From assembly GCF_019565505.1 (NCBI RefSeq), contig NZ_CP067378.1:1178001-1242000 (forward strand): DNA of 64,000 nucleotides, read 5' to 3'. The notes below the pieces were generated by a model. That model did not search any database and was not told where the DNA came from. It saw nothing but the letters and a program-made list of their open reading frames with translations. The translations under genes and the position numbers were made by a program. This DNA is from Flavobacterium davisii (GTDB taxonomy: Bacteria; Bacteroidota; Bacteroidia; Flavobacteriales; Flavobacteriaceae). Shown here piece after piece: positions 8,383-17,380 of the stretch. Within the stretch, counting starts at the first letter, position 1; every line of letters begins with the position of its first letter.

Positions 8383-9189
8383 ATGCAAAAAATAAGCACT
8401 TTAAATGCAGAAAAAGTAAATAAACATATTGTAAACTGGTTAAAAGAATACGCTATAAAAGCTGGAGTAAAAGGCTTTGTAGTTGGTATTTCTGGCGGAA
8501 TAGACTCCGCTTTAACGTCTACATTATGTGCGCAAACTGGTCTTACAACCTTATGTGTAGAAATGCCTATACATCAAGCAGAAAGCCATGTAAACAGGGC
8601 ATACGAACATATTAATATGCTAAAACAAAAATTTTCAAATGTATTGGATACTCAAATTAATATGACCCCCATTTTTGAAAGTTTCAAAAACGAAGTACCT
8701 ATATCAGAAAATGAGGACAAACTTCATTTAGCCTTCGCCAATACTCGTTCACGTTTACGAATGGTATCTTTATACTACCTTGCTGGTTTAAACAACTTAT
8801 TAGTAGCCGGAACTGGCAATAAGGTAGAGGATTTTGGAGTAGGCTTTTTTACTAAATACGGGGATGGAGGCGTAGACATTAGTCCTATAGCAGACTTGCT
8901 AAAAAGTGATGTTCGTACTTTAGCATCTTATGTGGGAGTACCTGAATCTATACTAAATGCAAAACCTACAGATGGACTATTTGGCGATGATCGAAGCGAC
9001 GAAGATCAACTAGGTGCCAATTATGATGAATTAGAATGGGCCATGAAACAATTAGAAAATGGGAAAAACAGCAATGATTTTGAAGGGAGAGAGAAAGAAG
9101 TCTTTAAAATTTATTTACGATTAAACACTATTAATCAACATAAAATGAATCCAATACCTGTATGTATAATTCCTAATGAACTTAAATAG
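8383..9189 (+). CDS. nadE: NH3-dependent NAD+ synthetase
   Basis: NadE amidates deamido-NAD+ with ATP. The PP-loop SGGIDSALTS is at about residues 38-47; further motifs are ANTRSRLRM, AGTGNKVEDFGVGFFTKYGDGGVDISPIADL (cofactor and ATP contacts) and PTDGLFGDDRSDEDQLG. There is no N-terminal nitrilase/glutaminase domain, so it uses free ammonia. Its length of 268 aa is typical. It is divergent from gldB and followed by a strong terminator. Confidence 0.96.
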   Translation: MQKISTLNAEKVNKHIVNWLKEYAIKAGVKGFVVGISGGIDSALTSTLCAQTGLTTLCVEMPIHQAESHVNRAYEHINMLKQKFSNVLDTQINMTPIFESFKNEVPISENEDKLHLAFANTRSRLRMVSLYYLAGLNNLLVAGTGNKVEDFGVGFFTKYGDGGVDISPIADLLKSDVRTLASYVGVPESILNAKPTDGLFGDDRSDEDQLGANYDELEWAMKQLENGKNSNDFEGREKEVFKIYLRLNTINQHKMNPIPVCIIPNELK

Positions 9190-9325
9190 GAAATTTGAAA
9201 ATATTTTTTGCCCTCATGTACTTTGATATAAAAAATTTCAAGGTATAACTCCAAATATTCCAAAAAAAGCAAAGCTATCCTTTTTTTTTTTTTACTTTTT
9301 GAAATAGTGCTAATAAAAAATATTA

Positions 9326-9360
9326 CCCTTTTTTTAGAGTAAAAGACTCTAAAAAAAGGG
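9326..9360 (+). terminator. Strong hairpin terminator downstream of nadE
   Basis: A perfect 15-bp stem pairs CCCTTTTTTTAGAGT with ACTCTAAAAAAAGGG across a 5-base loop. It is 137 bases after the nadE stop; its arms supply A and T runs on both strands. The remainder of 9190-9496 is AT-rich with poly-T tracts and no ORF. Confidence 0.6.
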
Positions 9361-9496
9361 GGTTAAATTCAAAAATAAAAAAGCCTTAAACTTTGATTTT
9401 ATTGATACATTTTATTTCTGAGTGCACCTAAATAATTTCTACAAAAGTGTAAAACTTTTTCTACAACTGATAATCAAGCCTTTATCTTTTTATTTG

Positions 9497-9504
9497 TAAT
9501 TTTG
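9497..9504 (+). promoter_or_regulatory. Promoter -7 element of response-regulator gene
   Basis: TAATTTTG fits TAnnTTTG, 29 bases before the ATG at 9533. Confidence 0.6.
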
Positions 9505-9532
9505 TACTTACACAATTTTAAACAAATAATGT

Positions 9533-10162
9533 ATGATAAAGATAGGTCTTGCGGATAATCATCCTGTAGTTCATTATGGTATTAAATCATATTTCAAAGA
9601 ACATTCTGATATTACATTAGTAGGAATCGTGGATAACTTTGAAATGATTGAAGAAATGTTGAAACGTAAAGAAGTAGATATTTTGATCATGGATATGGAG
9701 CTAAATGGGTTAAATAGTATTAATGATATTAAAAATTTATTAGAAAATCACAGGAAACTTAAGATCATTTTATTTTCTAATTTAAATGAACAGGTATACG
9801 CTCCTAATGCTATAAAAGCAGGAACTTCAGCATTTGTTGAAAAGTCAGAAAAACTAGAAAATTTAGCCTCAACAATTATAAAAGTCAACAGAGGAACTGT
9901 GGTATTTAGTGATGTGGTAAAACGTAATATAGCTTTAATTTCAAAACAAAATAAGTCAGAACAACTATACAGAAAACTATCTAGTAGAGAAATAGAAGTA
10001 TTACGTTATCTATCAAACGGTAAAAAAAATAAAGAAATTGCCGAATCTTTAAATTTAAATGAAAAAACTATAAGCACATATAAACTCCGTTTATTAGCAA
10101 AATTAAATGTAACGAATCTTGTAGATCTTGTTAATAAAGCCAAAATATTAGAAATTGTTTAG
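9533..10162 (+). CDS. NarL/LuxR-family two-component response regulator
   Basis: A 209-aa regulator. The receiver domain (about 1-120) carries the acidic pocket (ADN near residue 7), the phosphoacceptor Asp in DILIMDMEL, the switch residue in ILFSNL and the conserved Lys in FVEKS. The C-terminal LuxR helix-turn-helix (about 143-205) reads LSSREIEVLRYLSNGKKNKEIAE with NEKTISTYKLRLL. No histidine kinase is adjacent, so it is an orphan here. The gene has its own promoter and is followed after about 100 bases by a lipoprotein gene. Confidence 0.93.
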   Translation: MIKIGLADNHPVVHYGIKSYFKEHSDITLVGIVDNFEMIEEMLKRKEVDILIMDMELNGLNSINDIKNLLENHRKLKIILFSNLNEQVYAPNAIKAGTSAFVEKSEKLENLASTIIKVNRGTVVFSDVVKRNIALISKQNKSEQLYRKLSSREIEVLRYLSNGKKNKEIAESLNLNEKTISTYKLRLLAKLNVTNLVDLVNKAKILEIV

Positions 10163-10260
10163 TTTTAAAATATGAACTTTTAGAATAACTTTTTGAACGA
10201 TCACAAAAAACCTAAAAAAACTCTTATTCATACATTTGTTATTAATTAAAAATAACTATT

Positions 10261-11202
10261 ATGAAAAAGAGTTTTTTATTTTCCTCTCTTATAGGAACTG
10301 CATTATTAATAGGATGTTCAAAAGATAATAACACGACAATCCCTAGTAATGAAATTACATTCTCAACAGGAAAATTAGCCTTACAATTTGGTCATCCTGA
10401 AAGCATTCTTTTTGACGGCAAAGAATATTTCTACATTTCAGATATTGGGGCTCAATTAGCTCCTCACGTAAAAGATGGAGACGGAATGATAACCAAAGTA
10501 GATTTAAACGGTAAGTTAATTTCAAAAAACATCAGTAAAACTATTTTAAATGCTCCAAAAGGCAGTGCTTTAATAGACAATGTATTATGGGTAAACGATA
10601 TAGATGAATTAAAAGGAATAAATATCAATACAGGAGAACTTGTTGATCGAATTTCTTTTACAGATCTTGGAATAGACCTAACACAACAAGGAGGCACAGG
10701 ATTAAACGATCTTGTTAAAGGAAATGACAACAATACGTTATATGCAAGCATTACAAATAACGGTGGTATTTATAAGATTAATTTAAAAGAAAAAACTAAG
10801 GAAAAAATAGGCGAAAATGGTTTTGTAAATGGCTTGTTTTTAACAGACAATACATTATGGAATTGCGCCTTTAAAAATGGATTATCATTAAAAAAATTAG
10901 ATTTAAACTCCAAAAATAATACGGATGTCACAAATGGTCCAAGTGCTTTGGGAGGACTAGACGGCATCGCTCTAATTAACAATGAAGTATATCTTTCAGA
11001 TTGGGGGAAAGATTACAATGGATCGAATGAAGTAGGATTTATTTTTAAATACAACCCAATGACACAAAAAAGTGAAGTAATAGATCTTTCTAACAAAATA
11101 GGTAAAAAATATCTGAATGGTCCAGCAGACATCAGCAGTTATAACAACTACTTGTTCATACCTGCAATGGGAGAAGGAGCTATTTATATTGTTAAATTTT
11201 AA
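10261..11202 (+). CDS. Beta-propeller (NHL/SMP-30-like) lipoprotein
   Basis: A 313-aa secreted lipoprotein with signal MKKSFLFSSLIGTALLIGC (lipobox Cys19). The mature part is built of repeated four-strand units with G-P/G-L-x-G and 'N-G-P-A-D-I' style turns (GHPESILFDGKEYFYISD, GGLDGIALINNEVYLSDWG, LNGPADISSYNNYLFIPAMG), typical of SMP-30/NHL six-bladed propellers. The ligand or substrate is unknown; a sugar lactonase-like or surface binding role is possible. It sits downstream of the response regulator with its own leader of about 100 bases. Confidence 0.8.
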   Translation: MKKSFLFSSLIGTALLIGCSKDNNTTIPSNEITFSTGKLALQFGHPESILFDGKEYFYISDIGAQLAPHVKDGDGMITKVDLNGKLISKNISKTILNAPKGSALIDNVLWVNDIDELKGININTGELVDRISFTDLGIDLTQQGGTGLNDLVKGNDNNTLYASITNNGGIYKINLKEKTKEKIGENGFVNGLFLTDNTLWNCAFKNGLSLKKLDLNSKNNTDVTNGPSALGGLDGIALINNEVYLSDWGKDYNGSNEVGFIFKYNPMTQKSEVIDLSNKIGKKYLNGPADISSYNNYLFIPAMGEGAIYIVKF

Positions 11203-11399
11203 ATTCCTCAACAAATAATGAAAAATATCTGAAAAGCTCAAAAATTTCATCATTTATTTTATATTATGAATCCTTTTCTAAAGATAAACTGGATCATTTT
11301 ATTTAAACAGACTAAGCAAATGTTTTAATAAATTATATATTTCTATTGAAAAAAATAACAAGATGAAATTTTTACTTTTCGGATATTCCTTTATAAAAA

Positions 11400-13379
11400 C
11401 TAAGAATAACGAGACATCACACGTCCTAGCTTACTGGAAAAATTACCCACCAATTTGGAATAATCCATTACCATATATAAAATTTCAGAATTATCAGCCT
11501 GAGGATCGGGTGATAATTGTCCTTTAACTTCTTCTATAATTTTATTTACTAAAAACCATCTCAAACTTAAGATTGTTTCTGTTGCATACTGACCAATTGT
11601 TTGATCTTTTAATTTTACATAAATAAGTTTAACCTCCCAATTATGGAGGCTCATCTTTTCATCCTCCATCAAAATAGAAGTTACTTCTTGAGCTAATTCG
11701 GGTGTTAATTGCATCAAAAAATGTTCAATTTCTAATTTCTCATTTTGATGATAATAATTCATTACGTCATTATAGATAGCTCTAAAAAGAGGATTTGCCA
11801 ATTCTACTTCATCTTCCTGTAAACTCAAATAAATTCGCTGGTATACTTTATACTTATTAATTTCTTTTATTTCTTTTAATTCACCTTCTGGAGTAGCTTT
11901 GTATAAAAAATCTGTAAATTCTTCTTCTGCTCCCCCATAAAGTAAAAGGATTTCTATAATCTTACGTTCTAATTGATATTGAACATCTACTTTTGTTTTA
12001 GCTGATTGTTCTTCATTTTTTACAACTGTAAATGCTTTTTGTTCTTGTTTTAATTTCTTCCCAGATTCCGCAATGTCTTTTTGAACCAATTGTGCTAATG
12101 TATTAAATAATACTTCCTCCGAAATATCCATGATACGAGAACATTCTTTAATATATACTTCTCGTTTAATTCGATCGGGTATTTTAGCAATACTAATCAC
12201 CATATCTCGAATTAGATCTGCTTTTTTTATCGGATCATTTTTAGCTTCTTTCATCAAAAGTGATGCTTTAAACTGAATAAAATCCATGGCATTCTGATCA
12301 AGATAACGCAATAAATCATCATGAGAAGTTTTTCTAGCAAAACTATCTGGATCATCTCCATCTGGAAAAGTACAAACTTTCACATTCATACCTTCCTCCA
12401 AAATTAAGTCAATACCTCTAATAGAAGCTCTTAAACCTGCTGCATCTCCATCAAAAAGAACTGTGACATTTTTTGTCAAACGATTAATCAAACGAATTTG
12501 ATCTGGAGTTAAGGCAGTACCAGATGAAGCTACTACATTTTCTATACCTGCTTGGTGCATTTGAATAACATCTGTATATCCTTCACATAAGTAACAATTA
12601 TCTTGTTTGGCTATGGCTTGTTTTGCATAATAAATACCATATAGGACTTTAGATTTATGATAAATTTCACTTTCTGGAGAATTAACGTATTTAGCAACTT
12701 TCTTATCATTCGTTAAAATACGTCCACCAAAACCAAGAACACGTCCAGACATACTTTGAATAGGAAACATAACACGTCCTTTAAAACGATCAAAATGCCT
12801 TCCATCTTCCTTAGCTATAGTTAACCCTGTTTTTTCTAAAAATTCTAATTTATACCCTTTTCCGAGAGCTTCTTTTGTAAAAATATCCCAAGCTTCAGGT
12901 GAAAAACCTAAACCAAATTTTTCAATAGTTTCTAAAGTAAATCCACGTTCTTTAAAGTACGAAAGTCCTATTGCCTGACCTTCATCTGTATGAAGTAGAG
13001 CATTTTGAAAAAATTTTTGAGCAAATTCAGAAACTAAGTACATACTTTCTTTTTCATTAGCTACCGCTACTTCTTCAGTAGATTGCTCTGTTTCTTCAAT
13101 TTCTATGTTATATTTTTTTGCTAAATATCGAATCGCTTCTGGATATGAAAAATGCTCATGTTCCATTAGAAATGTCACAGCATTTCCTCCTTTACCTGAA
13201 CTAAAGTCTTTCCATATTTGTTTTACTGGTGAGACCATAAAAGAAGGTGATTTTTCATCCGAAAAAGGACTAAGTCCTTTTAAATTTGTACCCGCTCTTT
13301 TTAGCTGAACAAAGTCACCTATAACCTCCTCCACTCGAGCCGTTTCAAAAACGGTTTCTATTGTATTTTTAGAAATCAC
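11400..13379 (-). CDS. dnaG: DNA primase DnaG with degenerate zinc-finger site
   Basis: DnaG lays down RNA primers at the fork. Its 659 aa include an N-terminal CHC2-type domain (about 1-100), the catalytic core (from about 120) with TOPRIM motifs EGYTDVIQMHQAG and VTVLFDGDAAGLRA, and a helicase-binding C-terminal domain. In the zinc region the usual Cys/His ligands are replaced: GLSPFSDEKSPSF where GLCPFHDEKTPSF is expected, and IWKDFSSGKGGN where a CFGCGxGG type sequence is expected, so no zinc can be bound there. A TATATTTG -7 element sits at 13407-13400 upstream of ATG 13379. Confidence 0.95.
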   Translation of the reverse strand: MISKNTIETVFETARVEEVIGDFVQLKRAGTNLKGLSPFSDEKSPSFMVSPVKQIWKDFSSGKGGNAVTFLMEHEHFSYPEAIRYLAKKYNIEIEETEQSTEEVAVANEKESMYLVSEFAQKFFQNALLHTDEGQAIGLSYFKERGFTLETIEKFGLGFSPEAWDIFTKEALGKGYKLEFLEKTGLTIAKEDGRHFDRFKGRVMFPIQSMSGRVLGFGGRILTNDKKVAKYVNSPESEIYHKSKVLYGIYYAKQAIAKQDNCYLCEGYTDVIQMHQAGIENVVASSGTALTPDQIRLINRLTKNVTVLFDGDAAGLRASIRGIDLILEEGMNVKVCTFPDGDDPDSFARKTSHDDLLRYLDQNAMDFIQFKASLLMKEAKNDPIKKADLIRDMVISIAKIPDRIKREVYIKECSRIMDISEEVLFNTLAQLVQKDIAESGKKLKQEQKAFTVVKNEEQSAKTKVDVQYQLERKIIEILLLYGGAEEEFTDFLYKATPEGELKEIKEINKYKVYQRIYLSLQEDEVELANPLFRAIYNDVMNYYHQNEKLEIEHFLMQLTPELAQEVTSILMEDEKMSLHNWEVKLIYVKLKDQTIGQYATETILSLRWFLVNKIIEEVKGQLSPDPQADNSEILYMVMDYSKLVGNFSSKLGRVMSRYS

Positions 13380-13407
13380 AATTAATCTTTAAAAAAATTC
13401 AAATATA

Positions 13408-13743
13408 CAAACTTTAAAAACCTTTTAAATAGAAAAAGGAATGATCTAAAAAAAGGCACTTTTAATATTTACCCCAGATTCCACATTAGACTTCATTATA
13501 AAACAAAATTACTAAATCTAAAAAAACAACTTTCTTTTTATTCTCCGTTTAACAAACTCTGTCTGCGATAAAAAATTTCGATATATTTTTATACTTTTTG
13601 TTCTTTTCCTTTTTGTTACACAAGACCTATCATCTAATCTGGGTTTAACTTACGCTAAAAAAACAAGAGAAGCCACACAACTTTTAATTGTGTGATTTCT
13701 CTTACTGATCAAAAATATGATTACTCGCTTTTACAATCCCTTC
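13408..13743. other. Intergenic region upstream of dnaG
   Basis: AT-rich spacer of about 335 bases without a gene. The only structure seen is the terminator hairpin at 13665-13703 belonging to the minus-strand gene to its right. Confidence 0.5.
13665..13703 (-). terminator. Terminator after the secreted beta-helix gene
   Basis: AAGAGAAGCCACACAA pairs with TTGTGTGATTTCTCTT (two mismatches). On the minus strand the hairpin is followed by GTTTTTTT, giving a rho-independent terminator 40 bases after the stop at 13744. Confidence 0.75.
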
Positions 13744-14982
13744 TTATTTCAACCTGAAATCGGGTTTTTTTCGTACATCATTACTTTTAAACATATTGAT
13801 ATTACTAATTTTTGTAACACTATTTACTTTATCTTTTGACGTAAACCAATCCGTTTGTCCTTCTGCTTTAACTAAATTTTCGTTGGTAATAATTTCAGTA
13901 CAATTATTGATAATAGAGTTTACTATTTTTAATTGTTTGTAATTTTCTCTCTCCAAATATTTATCATCCATAGCAAATACACTAGCAAAACCTGAAATTA
14001 CACATTTATTAATTTCAACAAATGAATCTGTTTTTACTGAAATAGCTTCTTTTACTAGCCCCATCGCATTATCCTCATTACTAACCATTGTCACGTTATT
14101 AAGTTTAACAACCGTTTTCTTACGAGTAGGGTCAAAATTTTCTAATTTATCATAAGTATCTATTTCCATAACTCTCGAACGAGTATTATCTGAAATATAA
14201 GGATTACGGATAGCTATTGAATTACTTATAGAACAGGTTGCTCCCATAGAAAAATCAAAATCATCATCTGCATTTTGAAATGAAATAATATTATTTATAT
14301 CAAAGACACCGCCTACAATTTCTAATCCATCATCCTTGGCCATACTAATTTGCACATATTCTATCTTCGTTTTTTTTCCTACCCCTCCTAATGTTAAACC
14401 ATTTAACATTGTTTTTTCATTTAATTTTTTTCCTGCAAATTCTATACGTACATATTTTAGAATACCTGAATCACTGTTTTCATTATTCCCTCCAAAAAGA
14501 TTATATTTAGGATTTGGATCATAAATAGAAGAAACGATCCCTCCGTAACGATTAACAGGTGCATCACCATAAATTATAATACCTCCCCAATCGCCTGATT
14601 TTCTATCAGAGGTTCCTTTATTCGATGTAAAAACAATAGGATCTGTTTCTGTACCTTCCGCTTTTATTTTAGATCCTTTAGTGATGATTAAAGTTCCATT
14701 AGAATCCGAATCACCTCTCATAACTACCCCTGGCTCTAAAGTAAGAGTTGCTCCATTAACAACATATACAGATCCCATTATTTGGTAAGTTCCTTTTTTA
14801 AGAGTTGTATCCACTCCTATCTCGCCGTTTAATATTCGGCTAGGTGCTGCGTAATCCTGCGTTTTAGGCTTAAAATTAGTCCAATTATTAAACCAGTTAA
14901 AGTCGCCGTAAATTCCTTGCACATTTTGTGCTTGTCCTGAAACAAAAACTAACAATAGTATAGTCAATAACTTTTTTCTCAT
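13744..14982 (-). CDS. Secreted right-handed beta-helix-like protein
   Basis: A 412-aa exported protein with an N-terminal signal peptide (MRKKLLTILLLVFVSGQAQ, SPI-type). The body shows regularly spaced short beta-strand repeats: GATLTLEPGVVMRGDSDSNGTLIITKGSKI, DPIVFTSNKG, GDWGGIIIYGDAPVN, LKYVRIEFAG, LNGLTLGGVG, IEYVQISMAKDDGLEIVGG, a pattern seen in Bacteroidetes parallel beta-helix surface proteins. No catalytic motif is evident. A good promoter precedes it (TAGTTTTG at 15021-15014, with TTG about 20 bases further upstream). No T9SS C-terminal domain was recognised. Confidence 0.75.
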   Translation of the reverse strand: MRKKLLTILLLVFVSGQAQNVQGIYGDFNWFNNWTNFKPKTQDYAAPSRILNGEIGVDTTLKKGTYQIMGSVYVVNGATLTLEPGVVMRGDSDSNGTLIITKGSKIKAEGTETDPIVFTSNKGTSDRKSGDWGGIIIYGDAPVNRYGGIVSSIYDPNPKYNLFGGNNENSDSGILKYVRIEFAGKKLNEKTMLNGLTLGGVGKKTKIEYVQISMAKDDGLEIVGGVFDINNIISFQNADDDFDFSMGATCSISNSIAIRNPYISDNTRSRVMEIDTYDKLENFDPTRKKTVVKLNNVTMVSNEDNAMGLVKEAISVKTDSFVEINKCVISGFASVFAMDDKYLERENYKQLKIVNSIINNCTEIITNENLVKAEGQTDWFTSKDKVNSVTKISNINMFKSNDVRKKPDFRLK

Positions 14983-15013
14983 TGTTTTGGGGTTTGGTTT
15001 ATAAAAATTAGCA

Positions 15014-15021
15014 CAAAACTA
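15014..15021 (-). promoter_or_regulatory. Promoter -7 element of beta-helix gene
   Basis: TAGTTTTG on the minus strand, 32 bases before ATG 14982, with a TTG -33-type element about 20 bases upstream. Confidence 0.6.
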
Positions 15022-15135
15022 CTTTTTAGTTTGTTAATAAACAACCTTCTATTAACAAATAACTGTTAAAAAATGATAAAAAATGTTTTATCTATAAAAT
15101 ATTATCAATAATTACACCAAAACACATCCAATTAA

Positions 15136-16116
15136 TTATTTTTTTCTTTCAATCACATAATTTACCATTAAGACTAAGGCGCTTTTATAATCTGATTCAG
15201 GAAAGTCAGCAAGCAACATCAGTGCTTCCTGTTGAAATTCAATCATTTTTTTTTCAGCATATAGAAGACCGTTATTTTGTTTAACAAATGCTATAACTTC
15301 TTTCACACGCTTTTTATCTTTATTATGATTTTTTATAGAATTAATTAACCATTTTTTTTCTTTCGGAGTACATGTATTAAGAACATAAATGAGTGGAAGT
15401 GTCATTTTTTGCTCTTTAATATCAATTCCTGTTGGTTTTCCTATAGCTTCTTCTGAATAATCAAAAAGATCGTCTTTTATTTGAAAAGCCATCCCTATAA
15501 GTTCTCCAAATTTACGCATTCTTTCTATTAATTCAGCATCATCTGGTTTAATAGAGCAAGCGGCCAAAGAACAACAGGCAGCAATGAGGGTAGCTGTTTT
15601 TTGCCTAATAATTTCGTAGTAAATTTCTTCTGTTATATCTAATCGACGTGCTTTTTCAATCTGAAGTAATTCTCCTTCACTCATTTCTCGAACTGCAACT
15701 GAAATAATTTTGAGTAAATCAAAATCACCATTATCAATAGAAAGTAACAATCCTTTTGACAATAAATAATCTCCTACTAAAACTGCAATTTTATTTTTCC
15801 ACAAAGCATTTATAGAGAAAAAACCACGACGACGATTACTATCATCTACTACATCATCATGAACTAAAGTAGCCGTATGAATAAGTTCTATTACCAATGC
15901 TCCTCTGTAGGTTCTTTCTAAAACAGTTCCTTTAGAGATCATTTTAGCTGTAAGAAAAACAAACATAGGCCGCATTTGTTTCCCTTTCCTATTAACAATA
16001 TAATAGGTAATCCTATTTAACAACGCTACCTTAGAAGACATTGAGGAATGAAATTTTTTTTCAAAAATTTCCATTTCCTGAAGTATTGGCTGTTTTATTT
16101 GAGAAGTAATATCCAT
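15136..16116 (-). CDS. Polyprenyl (all-trans) diphosphate synthase
   Basis: A 326-aa prenyltransferase that extends allylic diphosphates with IPP. The first Asp-rich motif is in LIHTATLVHDDVVDD (FARM) and the second in GMAFQIKDDLFDY (SARM); GKQMRPM and KTATLIAACC are also typical. The overall form resembles octaprenyl/heptaprenyl synthases that build the menaquinone side chain; product length cannot be fixed from the sequence. A TACCTTTG -7 element at 16132-16125 lies 9 bases before the ATG, implying a very short leader. Confidence 0.93.
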   Translation of the reverse strand: MDITSQIKQPILQEMEIFEKKFHSSMSSKVALLNRITYYIVNRKGKQMRPMFVFLTAKMISKGTVLERTYRGALVIELIHTATLVHDDVVDDSNRRRGFFSINALWKNKIAVLVGDYLLSKGLLLSIDNGDFDLLKIISVAVREMSEGELLQIEKARRLDITEEIYYEIIRQKTATLIAACCSLAACSIKPDDAELIERMRKFGELIGMAFQIKDDLFDYSEEAIGKPTGIDIKEQKMTLPLIYVLNTCTPKEKKWLINSIKNHNKDKKRVKEVIAFVKQNNGLLYAEKKMIEFQQEALMLLADFPESDYKSALVLMVNYVIERKK

Positions 16117-16230
16117 CAGGGTTTCAAAGGTAAAACAATTTCATATATGAAAAAAAACTTTTTTACGCTATCAATTTAAACCTTTTTTTATTATTTTAGT
16201 CCAACCCATAAACCTTAAAACCATTTGATT

Positions 16231-17091
16231 ATGAGAACTAAAAATTTTATTATTGCTTTATGCAGCACTTTTGCATTACTGATCAGTTGTAATAAAGATG
16301 AAAATGAAAATTTATACACACCTGAGATTACCAAAGATGACATGTCTGCTTCTGTAAAAACAGATGCCTTTGTTGAAGATCTTTCAACAGTAGTCCTTGA
16401 ACAACTAGGAGAACTTAATTTAGCAGCCAGAATGATGTCTACAGAAAGACAAACTCCTTCTTGTGCTGTTGTAAGTATAACCCCACAAGCCCCTTATACT
16501 TCTGGACAAACAATTAGCAAAACAATTGATTTTGGTTCAACAGGTTGTTCTATGCCAAATGGCAATACGTTAAAAGGTAAAATAATCATTAAATTTACTT
16601 ACCAACCTAAAGCCACCTCTCACACAATTACTTATACTTTCGAAAATTTTTCTCACAACAATGTAAAAGTAGAAGGAACAAGAACCATTACAATTACAAG
16701 AGGTACCTCAGCAGCAAATCCTAATGAACATTTAATATTTAAAATTGACTTAAACTTAACTGTTACTTTAGAAAATGGTAAGATCTTAAAAATAACAGGA
16801 ACTAAAACCAGAGAAATTATTCAAGGACAAAACACTCCTGAGTTATCAGATAATGTTTATCAAATTACAGGAAACTGGGAAACTGTTTTCCCAAGTGGAA
16901 CTGTAAGATTAGCTGAAATCACTTCTCCTTTAATCGTAAAATCAAATTGTTTTTATATTACGAAAGGTATTATTTCTTATACAAAATTAGACAAAACAGC
17001 AGCTGTTTTAGATTTCGGAAATGGAGAATGCGATGATAAGGCTACATTGACAGTCAATGGTCAAAATTACATTATTTTCCTTGGAAAATAG
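16231..17091 (+). CDS. Hypothetical SPII lipoprotein
   Basis: From ATG 16231 the protein begins MRTKNFIIALCSTFALLISC, a signal peptide with lipobox Cys20, followed by NKDENEN. The roughly 266-residue mature part is beta-rich with many T/S and paired Cys (TGCSMPNGN, GECDDK), suggesting an all-beta surface domain of the kind common as 'hypothetical lipoprotein' in Flavobacteria. No family name can be given. It is divergent from the polyprenyl synthase gene and ends at a strong terminator. Confidence 0.75.
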   Translation: MRTKNFIIALCSTFALLISCNKDENENLYTPEITKDDMSASVKTDAFVEDLSTVVLEQLGELNLAARMMSTERQTPSCAVVSITPQAPYTSGQTISKTIDFGSTGCSMPNGNTLKGKIIIKFTYQPKATSHTITYTFENFSHNNVKVEGTRTITITRGTSAANPNEHLIFKIDLNLTVTLENGKILKITGTKTREIIQGQNTPELSDNVYQITGNWETVFPSGTVRLAEITSPLIVKSNCFYITKGIISYTKLDKTAAVLDFGNGECDDKATLTVNGQNYIIFLGK

Positions 17092-17111
17092 TTCGTTTTA
17101 TTAACCCTATC

Positions 17112-17149
17112 AAAAGAGAGATTATTTTCATTACAATAATCTCTCTTTT
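17112..17149 (+). terminator. Rho-independent terminator
   Basis: A perfect 15-bp stem, AAAAGAGAGATTATT with AATAATCTCTCTTTT, with an 8-base loop and trailing Ts, 20 bases after the lipoprotein stop. Confidence 0.85.
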
Positions 17150-17252
17150 TTGATCCATTAAAATTCAAAAACGCCTTTCAGTAACAGCTCAAAGAGGTAC
17201 TATTGACATGCTTCATTATTCATTTAAATTACTTACACAGCATTTTCATACT

Positions 17253-17345
17253 ACTAGAACACCAATCTTCCCCAGCGATCGCCTTAATATTCTCAGTCTT
17301 ACTTGTTGAATAATAATATAAAAACGAACCTCCCTTTTTCACTAA
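17253..17345. repeat. Degraded copy of the metF 3' end (copy C)
   Basis: Sequence such as CGATCGCCTTAATATTCTC and TTGAATAATAATAT aligns with the 3' terminal coding part of metF at 21095-21190 (minus strand sense), but with many mismatches. It lies immediately upstream of gldA. Together with the better copy at 19558 it suggests repeated recombination or insertion at the metF end. Confidence 0.6.
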
Positions 17346-17351
17346 AATCAT

Positions 17352-17359
17352 TAGTTTTG
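17352..17359 (+). promoter_or_regulatory. gldA promoter -7 element
   Basis: TAGTTTTG fits TAnnTTTG, 22 bases upstream of ATG 17381. It argues against the longer open frame that begins at 17303. Confidence 0.65.
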
Positions 17360-17380
17360 TTTTCAAATTACAGTTACGCT

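Noticed and set aside
10464-10982. Antisense frames within the beta-propeller lipoprotein gene
   Set aside because: Low-complexity antisense shadows of a well-supported gene with a signal peptide.
17303-17380. Longer gldA start at 17303
   Set aside because: The TAGTTTTG promoter element at 17352-17359 lies inside it, and the region is metF-end repeat debris.
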